DNA of 64,000 nt from Flavobacterium hibisci (GCF_020026925.1 NZ_JAIQDW010000008.1:1-64000), one strand, 5' to 3'; positions 27,193 through 36,768 are shown, counted from the first letter of the stretch. Numbers and translations are program-made. The notes: generated by a model not told the origin, from the sequence alone.

Positions 27193-28335
27193 ATGAAAGT
27201 ATTTGATGTAGCCATCATTGGAAGCGGTCCCGCCGGAGCTTCTGCAGCTTTTGAATTATCGAAAAGCGGAATTTCCACTGTCATAATTGAGAAAGAAATG
27301 CTGCCAAGATATAAAACCTGTGGTGGTGGTCTGGTGCACAGAGGAAGGATTAATATTCCTTTTGATGTTTCATCAGTCGTTGAAAAGGAATTCTACGAAG
27401 TCGATACTTATTTTTCAAACACAAATATCAAACTCACGACAAAAAGAGACAAGCCTATCATTAGTATGATTATGCGTGATGCTTTTGATAATCTGATTGT
27501 AGAAAAGGCAAAAGAAAATGGTGTTACTCTTTTACAAAATCATAAAGTTACGAATATCACTTTCGGAGAAATTCAAACGATTCATACTTCTGAAGGCGAT
27601 GTACAGGCAAAATTTATTATTGCCGGTGATGGTGCCTTAAGTCCGATAGCTAAAATGGCAGGTTGGGAAGAAACCCGGACTCTTATCCCGGCTTTAGAAT
27701 ACGAGATAGAAGTTCCTCAGGCTGATTTTGAAAGATTATCAAAAAACGTCCGTTTTGATGTCGATGCTATCCCTTCTGGGTACGGCTGGTGTTTTCCTAA
27801 AAAAAATCACTTATCTGTAGGGGTTTGCATTTTAACAAAAGCGAACCGGAAGATTGATCTGAAAAAGTATTATGCAGCTTATTTAAAAACGTTGGGAATT
27901 ACAAAAATTGTAAAAGAGGATGCCCACGGATTTGTCATTCCGGTTTCTCCAAGAACCGATACTTTCGTTCGAAATAATGTTTTTTTAATTGGCGACTCAG
28001 CAGGATTTGCAGACCCTGTTTTGGCTGAAGGTATTTCAAACGCCATATTAAGCGGAATTTTAGCAGCACAATCTATTATAGAAGGGAAACTTGACCCTGT
28101 TAGGTCTTCAGAATTGTACCATGAAAAATTAGAAAACAGCATTTTACCAGAAGTAAAAGCGGGAGTCACATTAGCCAAAATTTTCTACAGCAAAAGGGTC
28201 TTGCGCAATTTCGTTGCCAAAAACTACGGTACTGTTTTATCCAATGCGATGACAGATATTTTTATGGGAACCAGAACGTATCCTAAAGATTATAAAAAGA
28301 CGATACGGGAAAAGATTAAAGGTGCTATTTTTTGA
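27193..28335 (+). CDS. FAD-dependent geranylgeranyl-reductase-family oxidoreductase
   Basis: About 380 residues from ATG 27193; an in-frame TTG at 27130 adds an unconvincing Tyr-rich leader. The FAD-binding VAIIGSGPAGASAAFELS is at the N-terminus, the family CGGGLVHRG near 45, GDGALSPIAKMAG near 150 and the second FAD motif LIGDSAGFADPVLAEGIS near 270. Family members reduce isoprenoid double bonds of quinones, lipids or pigments. The substrate is unknown; menaquinone or a carotenoid/lipid precursor is possible. It sits alone between the gal and arabinose regions behind a palindromic repeat, and nothing links it to sugar use. Confidence 0.85.
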   Translation: MKVFDVAIIGSGPAGASAAFELSKSGISTVIIEKEMLPRYKTCGGGLVHRGRINIPFDVSSVVEKEFYEVDTYFSNTNIKLTTKRDKPIISMIMRDAFDNLIVEKAKENGVTLLQNHKVTNITFGEIQTIHTSEGDVQAKFIIAGDGALSPIAKMAGWEETRTLIPALEYEIEVPQADFERLSKNVRFDVDAIPSGYGWCFPKKNHLSVGVCILTKANRKIDLKKYYAAYLKTLGITKIVKEDAHGFVIPVSPRTDTFVRNNVFLIGDSAGFADPVLAEGISNAILSGILAAQSIIEGKLDPVRSSELYHEKLENSILPEVKAGVTLAKIFYSKRVLRNFVAKNYGTVLSNAMTDIFMGTRTYPKDYKKTIREKIKGAIF

Positions 28336-28388
28336 TTTAAAAAGCCTCCAATTCTATAAGTTCAGAATTCATTTCTGAATCAAACAAA

Positions 28389-28417
28389 AAACCCTGAAGA
28401 TCTAACTTTCAGGGTTT
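28389..28417. terminator. bidirectional terminator between convergent genes
   Basis: Ten-bp perfect stem AAACCCTGAA / TTCAGGGTTT with a 9-base loop, A run before and T run after on the plus strand. It serves the oxidoreductase gene on plus and araR on minus. A smaller hairpin precedes it near 28360-28380. Confidence 0.8.
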
Positions 28418-28466
28418 CGTTTTTAAAGTATTCACAGACTAAAAAGTCTAGGTCTGCGGTTTATTT

Positions 28467-29156
28467 TTATAAATTTAAGACAAAATCATTAAGTAATTTT
28501 TCTTCATATTTTTCTTTATTGAACGTATATAAATAGGAACCTTTTCTGGAAGACTGCATGTCTTTTTCGTCGAGTTTATTTAAAATTTCCAAAGAATTGA
28601 TTTTACTTATAAAATTACGTTTGTCTAATTCTTTGCTTAAAATGGCTTCATATAATTCAAGCAATTGTCGCATGGTGAATTTTTCCGGCAGTAATTCGAA
28701 TCCAATTGGTTTTATCGAAGTTCTGTAACGTAACCTTTTAATGGCATGTTTGACCATTTCGTTGTGGTCAAAAATAAGGTTCGGGGCATCCACAACGCTA
28801 AACCATTCTGCATGATAGTTTTTAATGAGTTCTGTATTATGGTTTTCAATATTAATGAGTGCATAATAAGATACAGATATAGTCCTGTCGACTGGGTCAC
28901 GATCTATTTCGCTATAGGCGTGCAGCTGTTCCATATAGATATCCTGCAGTCCGGTATAGGTACTCAAAATACGAATGGCGGCATTGTCTAATATTTCATC
29001 ACGTTTTAAGAATCCGCCAATTAAAGACCATTTTCCTCTTTCAGGTTCAAAATCTCTTTTAATTAAAAGTATTTTTAATCCCTGATGATCGAAACCAAAA
29101 ATGATACAATCGACTGCTAATAAAACCTTATCCGCAGAACTATAACTATTTAACAT
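28467..29156 (-). CDS. araR: Nudix-type transcriptional regulator AraR
   Basis: 229 residues: an N-terminal Nudix-like domain (VLLAVDCIIFGFD, RGKWSLIGGFLKRDEILDNA) and a C-terminal winged helix (KFTMRQLLELYEAIL, KRNFISKINS, LEILNKL). The Nudix box is degenerate: the REUXEE catalytic cluster is absent, as expected of Nudix-related regulators that bind rather than hydrolyse a ligand. In Bacteroides such a protein beside arabinose genes represses them and is released by L-arabinose. Here it is divergent from the GH51 gene and next to araB-araD-araA. Candidate sites sharing ACACTTA occur before araR, before GH51 and before araB. Confidence 0.88.
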   Translation of the reverse strand: MLNSYSSADKVLLAVDCIIFGFDHQGLKILLIKRDFEPERGKWSLIGGFLKRDEILDNAAIRILSTYTGLQDIYMEQLHAYSEIDRDPVDRTISVSYYALINIENHNTELIKNYHAEWFSVVDAPNLIFDHNEMVKHAIKRLRYRTSIKPIGFELLPEKFTMRQLLELYEAILSKELDKRNFISKINSLEILNKLDEKDMQSSRKGSYLYTFNKEKYEEKLLNDFVLNL

Positions 29157-29705
29157 ATACTGTAATTTGGGAGTAAATATATAAACTTCCTAATAGGTTT
29201 CATAATTTATTAATGTATATGGAACACTTAATTAATTATGGTCGGATTAAAAGTAGTAATTATTATAGTTGCTTGTAATATTTAGATCGATAATTATTTA
29301 GTAGATGTTTGGGATAATCATTGTTAATAAAGCCTCTTTGATCAAAATTTATAAAATACATCTTTTTAATTTCTTACAAAAAGCATAAAATTATTAAAAC
29401 CAAATTTTTATGTAATAATTCACATTTTTCTCGAAAATTATCTTTATTCATAAAAAATTTATGCTACCGGTTGCGTTTTTAGAATAAAAAATAAAATTTG
29501 AAGGTTTGATTTGAAGTTAAATTGTGAAATATGCTCTAATTATACAGTTATTTTATCATATCAATTTGTTTTTAAGCTTTTTTTTTATTTAAATTTACAA
29601 ATGTTAAAAAGACACTTAATGAGTATATTGATTAAATTACTACTCAAAAGTTAGAAAAAATGGGTTAAGAACCATTCTTCTGAAAACTAAAAAACCAAGA
29701 AAACC
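29157..29705. other. 549-base divergent control region between araR and the arabinofuranosidase gene
   Basis: No gene is supported. It holds two copies of ACACTTA, at 29224-29230 near araR and 29612-29618 near the GH51 gene; a third is at 31324-31330 before araB. The middle copy extends to a near-palindrome ACACTTAATGAGT. A lone GC-richer patch, CTACCGGTTGCG, sits near 29463. I see no exact TAnnTTTG box for either flanking gene. Long leaders or an activator-dependent promoter are possible. Confidence 0.5.
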
Positions 29706-31250
29706 ATGAAAAAAAACCTTCTATTTTTACTTGTTGCACTTTCTTTACAAACAATTTCTGCACAGAACCAAACGACAATAATTGCTATAAAAAATGATGC
29801 GGCTGCTCCAACTATCAACAAAAATATTTATGGGCATTTTGCTGAACATTTAGGACGCTGCATTTATGGAGGATTTTTTGTGGGAGATACTTCTAAAATA
29901 CCGAATACAAAAGGAGTTCGAAATGATATCATCGCGGCTTTAAAAGATTTAAAAATTCCAAATCTAAGATGGCCTGGAGGTTGTTTTGCTGATACCTATC
30001 ACTGGAAAGACGGAATTGGTCCTCAGGAACAAAGACCAACAATTGTAAATAAATGGTGGGGAGGTGTGACTGAAGATAATAGTTTTGGGACTCATGATTT
30101 TTTGAATATGTGTGAAGTTCTTGGAGCTGAGCCATACTTGTCAGGAAATGTAGGAAGCGGAACGGTTCAGGAATTAGCTGACTGGGTTCAGTACACCAAT
30201 TTTAGCGGTAAAAGTCCGATGAGTGACTTACGCAGAAAAAATGGAAGAACAGAGCCATGGAAAGTTAAATTCTGGGGAATCGGAAATGAAGCATGGGGCT
30301 GTGGTGGAAATATGACTGCGGAATATTATGCAGGAGAATATAGAAAATTCGCCACTTTCATGTCAGATTGGGAAAATACAGGAGGCATCACACGTATTGC
30401 GTCAGGTTCAAATGGTTCAGATTACAACTGGACTGAAGTGATGATGAAAAACATTCCTCTTAATATGCTGGGCGGTCTTGGTGTACACCACTATGCTGTA
30501 ATCGACTGGAACAAAAAAGGAGACGGTGTAGATTTTACAGAACTACAATATTTTCAAACCATGAAGTCTGCTTTGAAAATGGAAGAGCTAGTTACCAAAC
30601 ATGCCGCTATAATGGATAAATATGATCCTGAGAAAAAAGTAGCCATGCTGGTGGACGAATGGGGCGGATGGTATGAAGTAGAAAAAGGAACAAATCCGGG
30701 ATTTCTATATCAGCAAAATACGATGAGAGATGCGGTTTTGGCCGGAGCAACGCTTAATATTTTCAATAATCATGCAGACAGGGTTCGTATGGCAAATTTA
30801 GCACAGTGTGTGAATGTGCTTCAGGCGGTAATTCTGACTGATAAAGCCAAAATGATTACAACACCAACGTATCATGTCATGAAATTATATGCGGTTCACC
30901 AGGATGCAAAATTATTACCTGTAAGCTTTCAATCGCCTTTATATACAGTTAATGGAGAAACCCTTCCGGCAGTATCGGCTTCCGCTTCAAAAGATAAAAA
31001 TGGAGCAGTTCATATTTCTCTGGTAAATGTTGATTCAAAAAATAAAAACAAAATTGAAATAGATATAAAAGATCTGGGGGTTAAAAATTTCACAGGGTCT
31101 GTAATTACATCTTCAAAGCTGCAGGATTACAATTCTTTCGATACACCAAATAAAATTATACCAACCGTTTTTAAAGCTTTCGAAAATAAAAAAGGGAAAC
31201 TGGAGATTACCATTCCGCCTTTCTCAGTGGTTGTTTTAGAAGGAAAATAG
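29706..31250 (+). CDS. secreted alpha-L-arabinofuranosidase, GH51
   Basis: 514 residues with a signal peptide (MKKNLLFLLVALSLQTISAQ). The catalytic barrel carries the GH51 acid/base glutamate in GIGNEAWGCGG near 194 and the nucleophile glutamate in LVDEWGGWYE near 318. RWPGGCFADTYHWKDGIGP is a further family mark. The C-terminal beta-sandwich ends SVVVLEGK. It removes terminal arabinofuranose from arabinan or arabinoxylan oligosaccharides in the periplasm or at the surface. With araB, araD, araA and a mutarotase downstream, it is the first step of arabinose use. No T9SS tail or lipobox is visible, so it is probably periplasmic. Confidence 0.94.
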   Translation: MKKNLLFLLVALSLQTISAQNQTTIIAIKNDAAAPTINKNIYGHFAEHLGRCIYGGFFVGDTSKIPNTKGVRNDIIAALKDLKIPNLRWPGGCFADTYHWKDGIGPQEQRPTIVNKWWGGVTEDNSFGTHDFLNMCEVLGAEPYLSGNVGSGTVQELADWVQYTNFSGKSPMSDLRRKNGRTEPWKVKFWGIGNEAWGCGGNMTAEYYAGEYRKFATFMSDWENTGGITRIASGSNGSDYNWTEVMMKNIPLNMLGGLGVHHYAVIDWNKKGDGVDFTELQYFQTMKSALKMEELVTKHAAIMDKYDPEKKVAMLVDEWGGWYEVEKGTNPGFLYQQNTMRDAVLAGATLNIFNNHADRVRMANLAQCVNVLQAVILTDKAKMITTPTYHVMKLYAVHQDAKLLPVSFQSPLYTVNGETLPAVSASASKDKNGAVHISLVNVDSKNKNKIEIDIKDLGVKNFTGSVITSSKLQDYNSFDTPNKIIPTVFKAFENKKGKLEITIPPFSVVVLEGK

Positions 31251-31319
31251 CTCAATATAATATGATGTAATTGATAAAATTATTATAAAAAATAGTAAGC
31301 TAATTTTATTAAGTGTTTT

Positions 31320-31352
31320 TTGTACACTTATAGGGTAATTATATTATATTTG
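31320..31352 (+). promoter_or_regulatory. araB promoter with overlapping ACACTTA site
   Basis: TTG (31320-31322) and TATATTTG (31345-31352) are 22 bases apart, an exact TTG-N17-23-TAnnTTTG promoter. ACACTTA at 31324-31330 lies between the boxes, so a repressor there would block polymerase. Transcription would start about 15 bases before the ATG at 31374. AraR is the obvious candidate. Confidence 0.7.
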
Positions 31353-31373
31353 TCGTCATTAAATGAATTTGAA

Positions 31374-33065
31374 ATGAAAAACTATGTTATAGGATTAGAT
31401 TACGGAACAGATTCTGTTCGTGCAGTGCTTATAGACACTGAAAATGGACAGGAACTGGCATCAAATGTTTCTCATTATAAAAGATGGAAAAACAAACAAT
31501 ATTGTGACGCTTCTATAAATCAGTTTCGTCAGCATCCTCTGGATCATATTGAAGGACTGGAAATTACCATTCAAAATGTTGTTAAGGAAAGCAAAGTTGA
31601 TCCTGCTGCTATAAAAGGTATCTGTATTGATACCACAGGGTCTTCTCCGGTTCCGGTTACAAAAGATGGGACTCCATTGGCTTTGACAAAAGGTTTTGAA
31701 GAAAATCCAAATGCAATGATGGTGTTGTGGAAAGATCATACTGCCATAAATGAAGCGAACGAAATCAATGAACTGGCAGTAAGCTGGGGCGGAGAAAATG
31801 TAACAAAATATGTGGGCGGAATCTATTCATCAGAATGGTTTTGGGCAAAAATCCTGCACATTGCCAGAGAAGATGAAGCAGTTCGAAATGCAGCACACAC
31901 CTGGTTGGAGCACTGCGATTTAATGACTTATTTGTTAATTGAAGATAAAGATTTAAAAACATTCAAAAGAAGCCGTTGTGCAGCAGGACATAAAGCCATG
32001 TGGCACGAAGACTGGAACGGACTTCCGCCGGTTGAATTCTTAGAAAAATTACACCCTTATCTGGCAACGCTTCGTGGCAATTTATACGATGAAACCTATA
32101 CTTCCGATTTAGTTGCCGGAAAATTGAGCAAAGAATGGGCAGACCGTTTAGGACTTACAACAGATACAGTTGTAGCTGTTGGGACTTTCGACGCACATTC
32201 AGGAGCTGTAGGAGCTAAAATCGGCGAAAATACTTTGGTTCGCGTTATGGGGACTTCAACCTGTGATATTCTGGTTGGTTCTTATGAAGAAGTAGGTACA
32301 AAAACCGTTCGCGGTATCTGTGGTCAGGTTGACGGATCTGTGATTCCGGGTTATATCGGTCTTGAAGCAGGTCAGTCTGCTTTTGGCGATTTACTGGCAT
32401 GGTACAAAGAATTGCTAATGTGGCCAACAGAACAATTATTAAGTTCTTCATCAATTTTAGATGAAACTCAAAAAGAACAATTAAGAGAAGAATTCAGTGA
32501 TAAATTAATTGTAGAATTAACGAAAGAAGCTGAAAAGATTCCATTGTCTGAAAGTGTGCCAACCGCTTTAGACTGGATCAACGGACGCAGAACTCCGGAT
32601 GCCAATCAGGAAGTAAAAAGCGCCATTTCAAACTTATCTTTAGGAACAAAAGCACCTCATATTTTTAAAGCTTTAGTGAATGCCATCTGTTTTGGATCTA
32701 AAAAAATCGTGGATCGTTTTGAAGAAGAAGGGGTAAAAATTGACAGCGTTATCGGTATCGGTGGTGTTGCCCGTAAATCTCCTTTCATCATGCAGACTTT
32801 GGCAAACGTTTTAAACAAACCAATTAAAGTAGCTCTGTCAGATCAGGCTCCGGCTTTGGGAGCTGCCATTTATGCTGCTGTTGCTTCCGGAATTTATCCA
32901 AATGTAATTGAAGCCAGTCAAAAAATGGGAAGCCCTTTTGAAAGTGAATACACCCCGGAACTTGACAAAGTGGCTGCTTACAACAAATTACTTTTGGCAT
33001 ACGATCAATTAAGCAGTTACGCCGATCCATCTATTAAAATTACAGAAAATGAGTTCTCTTTATAA
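31374..33065 (+). CDS. araB: ribulokinase
   Basis: About 563 residues from ATG 31374; the frame is open back to 31320, but that start would lie inside the promoter. It is an FGGY kinase: phosphate-binding DYGTDSVRAV near the start, CRAAGHK-like RCAAGHKAMWHEDW near 205, and the C-terminal GIGGVARKSPFIMQTLANVL typical of ribulokinase. It phosphorylates L-ribulose with ATP. The last 17 bases overlap the start of araD, ensuring coupled translation. The call is secure. Confidence 0.95.
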   Translation: MKNYVIGLDYGTDSVRAVLIDTENGQELASNVSHYKRWKNKQYCDASINQFRQHPLDHIEGLEITIQNVVKESKVDPAAIKGICIDTTGSSPVPVTKDGTPLALTKGFEENPNAMMVLWKDHTAINEANEINELAVSWGGENVTKYVGGIYSSEWFWAKILHIAREDEAVRNAAHTWLEHCDLMTYLLIEDKDLKTFKRSRCAAGHKAMWHEDWNGLPPVEFLEKLHPYLATLRGNLYDETYTSDLVAGKLSKEWADRLGLTTDTVVAVGTFDAHSGAVGAKIGENTLVRVMGTSTCDILVGSYEEVGTKTVRGICGQVDGSVIPGYIGLEAGQSAFGDLLAWYKELLMWPTEQLLSSSSILDETQKEQLREEFSDKLIVELTKEAEKIPLSESVPTALDWINGRRTPDANQEVKSAISNLSLGTKAPHIFKALVNAICFGSKKIVDRFEEEGVKIDSVIGIGGVARKSPFIMQTLANVLNKPIKVALSDQAPALGAAIYAAVASGIYPNVIEASQKMGSPFESEYTPELDKVAAYNKLLLAYDQLSSYADPSIKITENEFSL

Positions 33066-33750
33066 AGATTTAAAACAAGAATGCTACGAAGCCAACATGC
33101 AGTTAAATGCGTTGAATCTGGTGGTTTATACTTTTGGAAATGTAAGTGCAGTGGACAGAAAAAATGGTGTTTTTGCCATTAAGCCAAGCGGTGTTCCTTA
33201 CGAAGATTTAAAGCCTGAAGATATTGTGATTGTTGATTTTGATAATAACATCATCGAAGGAACTATGCGTCCGTCATCCGACACTAAAACGCATGCTTAT
33301 TTGTATAAAAACTGGCCTAATATTGGGGGAGTTGCCCATACACACGCAACGTATTCAGTAGCCTGGGCGCAATCTCAGCGAGATATTCCAATCTTTGGGA
33401 CAACACATGCAGATCACTTAACTGCTGATATTCCTTGTGCTCCGCCAATGGCAGATTCGCTTATCGAAGGAAACTACGAACACAATACCGGAATTCAGAT
33501 TTTGGATTGCTTTAAAGAAAAAAATCTTTCCTACGAAGAAGTTGAAATGGTTTTAATTGGAAACCACGGTCCGTTTGCCTGGGGAAAAAATGCAGCAAAA
33601 GCAGTTTACAACAGTAAGGTTTTGGAAGTTGTAGCCGAAATGGCGTACCTGACTTTACAAATAAATCCAAATGCACCAAGACTAAAAGATTCATTAATAA
33701 AGAAACATTACAACCGCAAACACGGAAAAGATTCGTATTACGGACAGTAA
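33049..33750 (+). CDS. araD: L-ribulose-5-phosphate 4-epimerase
   Basis: 233 residues, a class II aldolase-fold enzyme. The zinc-binding His97 and His99 stand in GVAHTHATYSVAW, and a further conserved GNHGPFAWGKNAAKAV contributes the third His near 170. It converts L-ribulose-5-phosphate to D-xylulose-5-phosphate, linking arabinose to the pentose phosphate pathway. It overlaps the end of araB by 17 bases. A 163-base repeat-bearing spacer separates it from araA. Confidence 0.94.
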   Translation: MSSLYKDLKQECYEANMQLNALNLVVYTFGNVSAVDRKNGVFAIKPSGVPYEDLKPEDIVIVDFDNNIIEGTMRPSSDTKTHAYLYKNWPNIGGVAHTHATYSVAWAQSQRDIPIFGTTHADHLTADIPCAPPMADSLIEGNYEHNTGIQILDCFKEKNLSYEEVEMVLIGNHGPFAWGKNAAKAVYNSKVLEVVAEMAYLTLQINPNAPRLKDSLIKKHYNRKHGKDSYYGQ

Positions 33751-33758
33751 AAAATTTA

Positions 33759-33892
33759 GTTTCAGGTTTCATGTTTCAAGTTGTTGGGACGTAAATTGAA
33801 ACCTGAAACTTGGAACAAAATAACAAAACATAAATAACAAAGGTTTTCCACGATTTCACAACTTGAAACTTGAAACAATGAAAACCTGAAAC
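33759..33892. repeat. inverted repeat built from GTTTCA/GGTTTCA words
   Basis: The left arm near 33759-33783 contains TTTCAGGTTTCATGTTTCAA. The right arm near 33857-33892 contains CAACTTGAAACTTGAAAC and later AACCTGAAAC, the reverse complement with small changes. A third related word, GAAACCTGAAAC, lies between them near 33798. It sits inside the arabinose operon between araD and araA, where the transcript would form a long hairpin. A second member of the family lies at 49689-49785. Confidence 0.8.
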
Positions 33893-33913
33893 AAAATAAA
33901 CAAAAAGTAAAAA

Positions 33914-35422
33914 ATGATAGATATCTCTCAAAAGGAAGTATGGTTTGTAGTAGGAAGCCAGGAATTATACGGTGAAGAAACACTAAGAAAAGTAGCAGAA
34001 CATTCTCAGATAATAGCAAAAGGATTAGGGGAATCGTCTCAAATTCCTGTAAAAGTAGTTTATAAAGATGTAGTAAAATCACCTGCTCAGATTTTAGATG
34101 TTTGTCTGGCGGCAAACACGACTAAAAACTGTATCGGACTGATTACCTGGATGCATACATTTTCACCTGCAAAAATGTGGATTGGCGGATTAAGTATCCT
34201 TAAAAAACCATTATGCCACTTACATACACAATACAACGCTGAAATTCCATGGGGATCTATCGATATGGATTTCATGAACCTGAACCAATCAGCTCACGGA
34301 GATCGTGAATTTGGTTTTCTAATGTCCAGAATGCGTAAAAAACGTAAAGTGGTTGTAGGTCACTGGGAAGACGAAAGAGTTCAGAAAAAATTAGGAATCT
34401 GGACAAGAGTAGCTTTAGGATGGGATGAACTTCAAAACCTGAAAGTAGCCCGTATTGGAGACAATATGCGTGAAGTTGCCGTTACGGAAGGTGATAAAGT
34501 AGAGGCTCAAATCCGTTTCGGAATGTCAGTTAACGGATATGATTCTTCTGATGTTACCAAGCATATTGAGAAAGTTACTGATGCCCAATTAAATGATTTA
34601 CTGGCAGTTTACGAAGCGTCTTATAACTTGACGGATTCTTTAAAAGAAGGCGGAGCGCAAAGAAGTTCATTAGTAGAAGCAGCAAAAATAGAATTAGGAT
34701 TAAGAGCTTTCCTTGAAGAAGGCGGTTTTGGAGCTTTTACAGATACATTCGAAAACCTTGGTGCATGGAAACAATTACCGGGAATCGCAACACAAAGATT
34801 AATGGCCGATGGTTATGGTTTTGGTGGTGAAGGAGACTGGAAAACAGCGGCAATGGTAAGAGCATTAAAAGTAATGAACATTGGTCTTGAAGGCGGAACT
34901 TCTTTCATGGAAGATTACACGTATCATTTCACACCTCAAAAATCATACGTTTTAGGATCGCATATGTTGGAAATCTGTCCATCTATTGCTGACGGAAAAG
35001 CTTCCTGCGAAGTGCATCCTTTAGGAATTGGCGGAAAAGAAGATCCGGCTCGTTTAGTATTCAACTCACCTGCAGGAGAAGCAATCAACGTTTCATTAGT
35101 GGATATGGGGAACCGTTTCCGTTTAATTGTAAACGAAGTGATTGCGGTTAAACCAATGGCTGAATTACCAAAATTACCGGTTGCAAGAGTCTTATGGGAT
35201 TGTAAACCAAACCTTGATATTGCTGCTACAGCATGGATTTTGGCAGGTGGAGCACACCATACGGTGTACAGTCAGGCAGTTACAACTGAATTTATGGAGG
35301 ATTTTGCAGATATCGCCGGAATTGAATTATTGGTGATTGATGAAAAAACAACTATCAGGGATTTCAAAGATAAAATTAATGCTAATGAAGCGTACTACCA
35401 TACGTTTCAGCACGGATTATAA
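33914..35422 (+). CDS. araA: L-arabinose isomerase
   Basis: 502 residues, full length. Landmarks are [32 protein letters not shown], and [16 protein letters not shown] with the metal-ligand glutamate and a following ACEV-like [14 protein letters not shown]. It converts L-arabinose to L-ribulose in the cytoplasm using a divalent metal. The order B-D-A and the Nudix-type AraR match arabinose loci of Bacteroidota. It is followed by a repeat-bearing spacer and the lipoprotein mutarotase gene. Confidence 0.96.
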   Translation: MIDISQKEVWFVVGSQELYGEETLRKVAEHSQIIAKGLGESSQIPVKVVYKDVVKSPAQILDVCLAANTTKNCIGLITWMHTFSPAKMWIGGLSILKKPLCHLHTQYNAEIPWGSIDMDFMNLNQSAHGDREFGFLMSRMRKKRKVVVGHWEDERVQKKLGIWTRVALGWDELQNLKVARIGDNMREVAVTEGDKVEAQIRFGMSVNGYDSSDVTKHIEKVTDAQLNDLLAVYEASYNLTDSLKEGGAQRSSLVEAAKIELGLRAFLEEGGFGAFTDTFENLGAWKQLPGIATQRLMADGYGFGGEGDWKTAAMVRALKVMNIGLEGGTSFMEDYTYHFTPQKSYVLGSHMLEICPSIADGKASCEVHPLGIGGKEDPARLVFNSPAGEAINVSLVDMGNRFRLIVNEVIAVKPMAELPKLPVARVLWDCKPNLDIAATAWILAGGAHHTVYSQAVTTEFMEDFADIAGIELLVIDEKTTIRDFKDKINANEAYYHTFQHGL

Positions 35423-35440
35423 TCTGGTCCAAAGTTCGAA

Positions 35441-35510
35441 GGTCATAAAGTCATAAAGATTGGTTAACTTTGAATCAATTGGCTTTAAGACTTTCGGCTT
35501 TAAGACTTTA
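35441..35510. repeat. inverted repeat built from AAAGTC(A/T)TAAAG words
   Basis: The left arm GGTCATAAAGTCATAAAG (35441-35458) has a 9-bp tandem word. The right arm at 35481-35510 is made of two copies of GGCTTTAAGACTTT and is its approximate reverse complement. It lies between araA and the mutarotase gene. The arms are imperfect, with several changes, but the tandem-within-inverted design matches other spacers in this window. Confidence 0.65.
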
Positions 35511-35532
35511 CTAACTTAAAAAACCAGTATTT

Positions 35533-36714
35533 ATGAATGTATTAAAACGTTGTGCTTTCGGAATTACGATAATCGGTTTGACAGCACTTTCTGTTCAATG
35601 TAAAAGCGATAAAAAAATGGAGTCGAACACCACTCAAAACGCAAAAGATTCTGTAACAATTGTAAAATCAGATTACGGTACAACTCCAAAAGGAGAAAAA
35701 ATTGAAAGCTACAAGCTGAAAAACCAAAACGGAATGGAAGTAGATATCATCACTTTTGGTGGTATTATTACAGACTTAAAAGTGCCAAACAAAGACGGTG
35801 TTTCTGAAAATGTGGTTACGGGATTCAATTCCCTTGAACAATACATGAAACCAAACCCTTTCTTTGGGGCTTTGATTGGACGTTTCGGAAACCGAATTGC
35901 AAAAGGTAAATTTACATTAGATGGTAAAGAATATACATTAGCCATCAACAATGCTCCAAATGCACTGCACGGAGGACCGGAAGGTTTTTTCAGGGCTGTA
36001 TGGAAAGCAGAAGAAGCTAAATCAGGAGAGTCAGCTGTTTTGAAATTATCTTATTTAAGCAAAGATATGGAAGAAGGTTACCCTGGAAACTTAAAAGTTA
36101 TTGTAACCTATACGTTAACGAAAAACAACGAACTAGAGGTACTTTACGAAGCAACTACAGATAAAAAGACTGTTGTAAACTTAACGCAGCACACGTATTT
36201 TAACTTATCAGGTGATTTCTCTAAAACAATTTTAGATCATGAACTTACGTTGAATGCGGATAAAATTGTTCCTGTAGATGCTACTTTAATTCCGACTGGT
36301 GAATTACAGGATGTTACTAATACACCATTTGATTTCAGAAAGCCAAAATTAATTGGAAAAGATATCGATGCTAAAGACGAACAATTAATAAGAGGAAAAG
36401 GGTACGACCATTGCTGGGTACTCAACAATCCTGAAAAAGGCAAAACCGTTATCGCTAAAGCTTACCATGCTGCGAGCGGAAGAGTTTTGGAAGTTACCAC
36501 AGACGAACCTGGAATTCAGTTCTACTCCGGAAATTTCCTTGATGGAACTTTGCCAATGCGCAACGGCGGAACTTATGCGCACAGAACAGGTTTCTGTTTA
36601 GAAACACAACATTATCCCGATTCTCCAAACCAGAAAAACTTCCCAACGACAGTTTTAAATCCGGGCGAAAATTATAAAACGAAAACAACCTTTAAGTTTT
36701 CAGTTAAAAAATAA
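35533..36714 (+). CDS. lipoprotein aldose 1-epimerase (mutarotase)
   Basis: 393 residues with a lipoprotein signal (MNVLKRCAFGITIIGLTAL then SVQCKSDKK), a short linker and a full mutarotase domain. Hallmarks are ALIGRFGNRIAKGKF, the catalytic-base region NLTQHTYFNLSGD and the glutamate of FCLETQHYPDSPNQKNFP. It interconverts alpha and beta anomers outside the cytoplasm, probably of arabinose released by GH51 or of galactose, before uptake. It is last in the arabinose operon, before a strong terminator. It differs clearly from the cytoplasmic GalM at 24806, so this is a compartment pair, not a recent duplicate. Confidence 0.92.
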   Translation: MNVLKRCAFGITIIGLTALSVQCKSDKKMESNTTQNAKDSVTIVKSDYGTTPKGEKIESYKLKNQNGMEVDIITFGGIITDLKVPNKDGVSENVVTGFNSLEQYMKPNPFFGALIGRFGNRIAKGKFTLDGKEYTLAINNAPNALHGGPEGFFRAVWKAEEAKSGESAVLKLSYLSKDMEEGYPGNLKVIVTYTLTKNNELEVLYEATTDKKTVVNLTQHTYFNLSGDFSKTILDHELTLNADKIVPVDATLIPTGELQDVTNTPFDFRKPKLIGKDIDAKDEQLIRGKGYDHCWVLNNPEKGKTVIAKAYHAASGRVLEVTTDEPGIQFYSGNFLDGTLPMRNGGTYAHRTGFCLETQHYPDSPNQKNFPTTVLNPGENYKTKTTFKFSVKK

Positions 36715-36736
36715 GTTTAATCAGTTTTGTTAGTTC

Positions 36737-36768
36737 AAAAACCTCGAAAGTTGTGATTTCGAGGTTTT
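36737..36768 (+). terminator. terminator of the arabinose operon
   Basis: Twelve-bp perfect stem AAAACCTCGAAA / TTTCGAGGTTTT, 8-base loop, followed by T-rich sequence. It lies 20 bases after the mutarotase stop. Confidence 0.85.
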
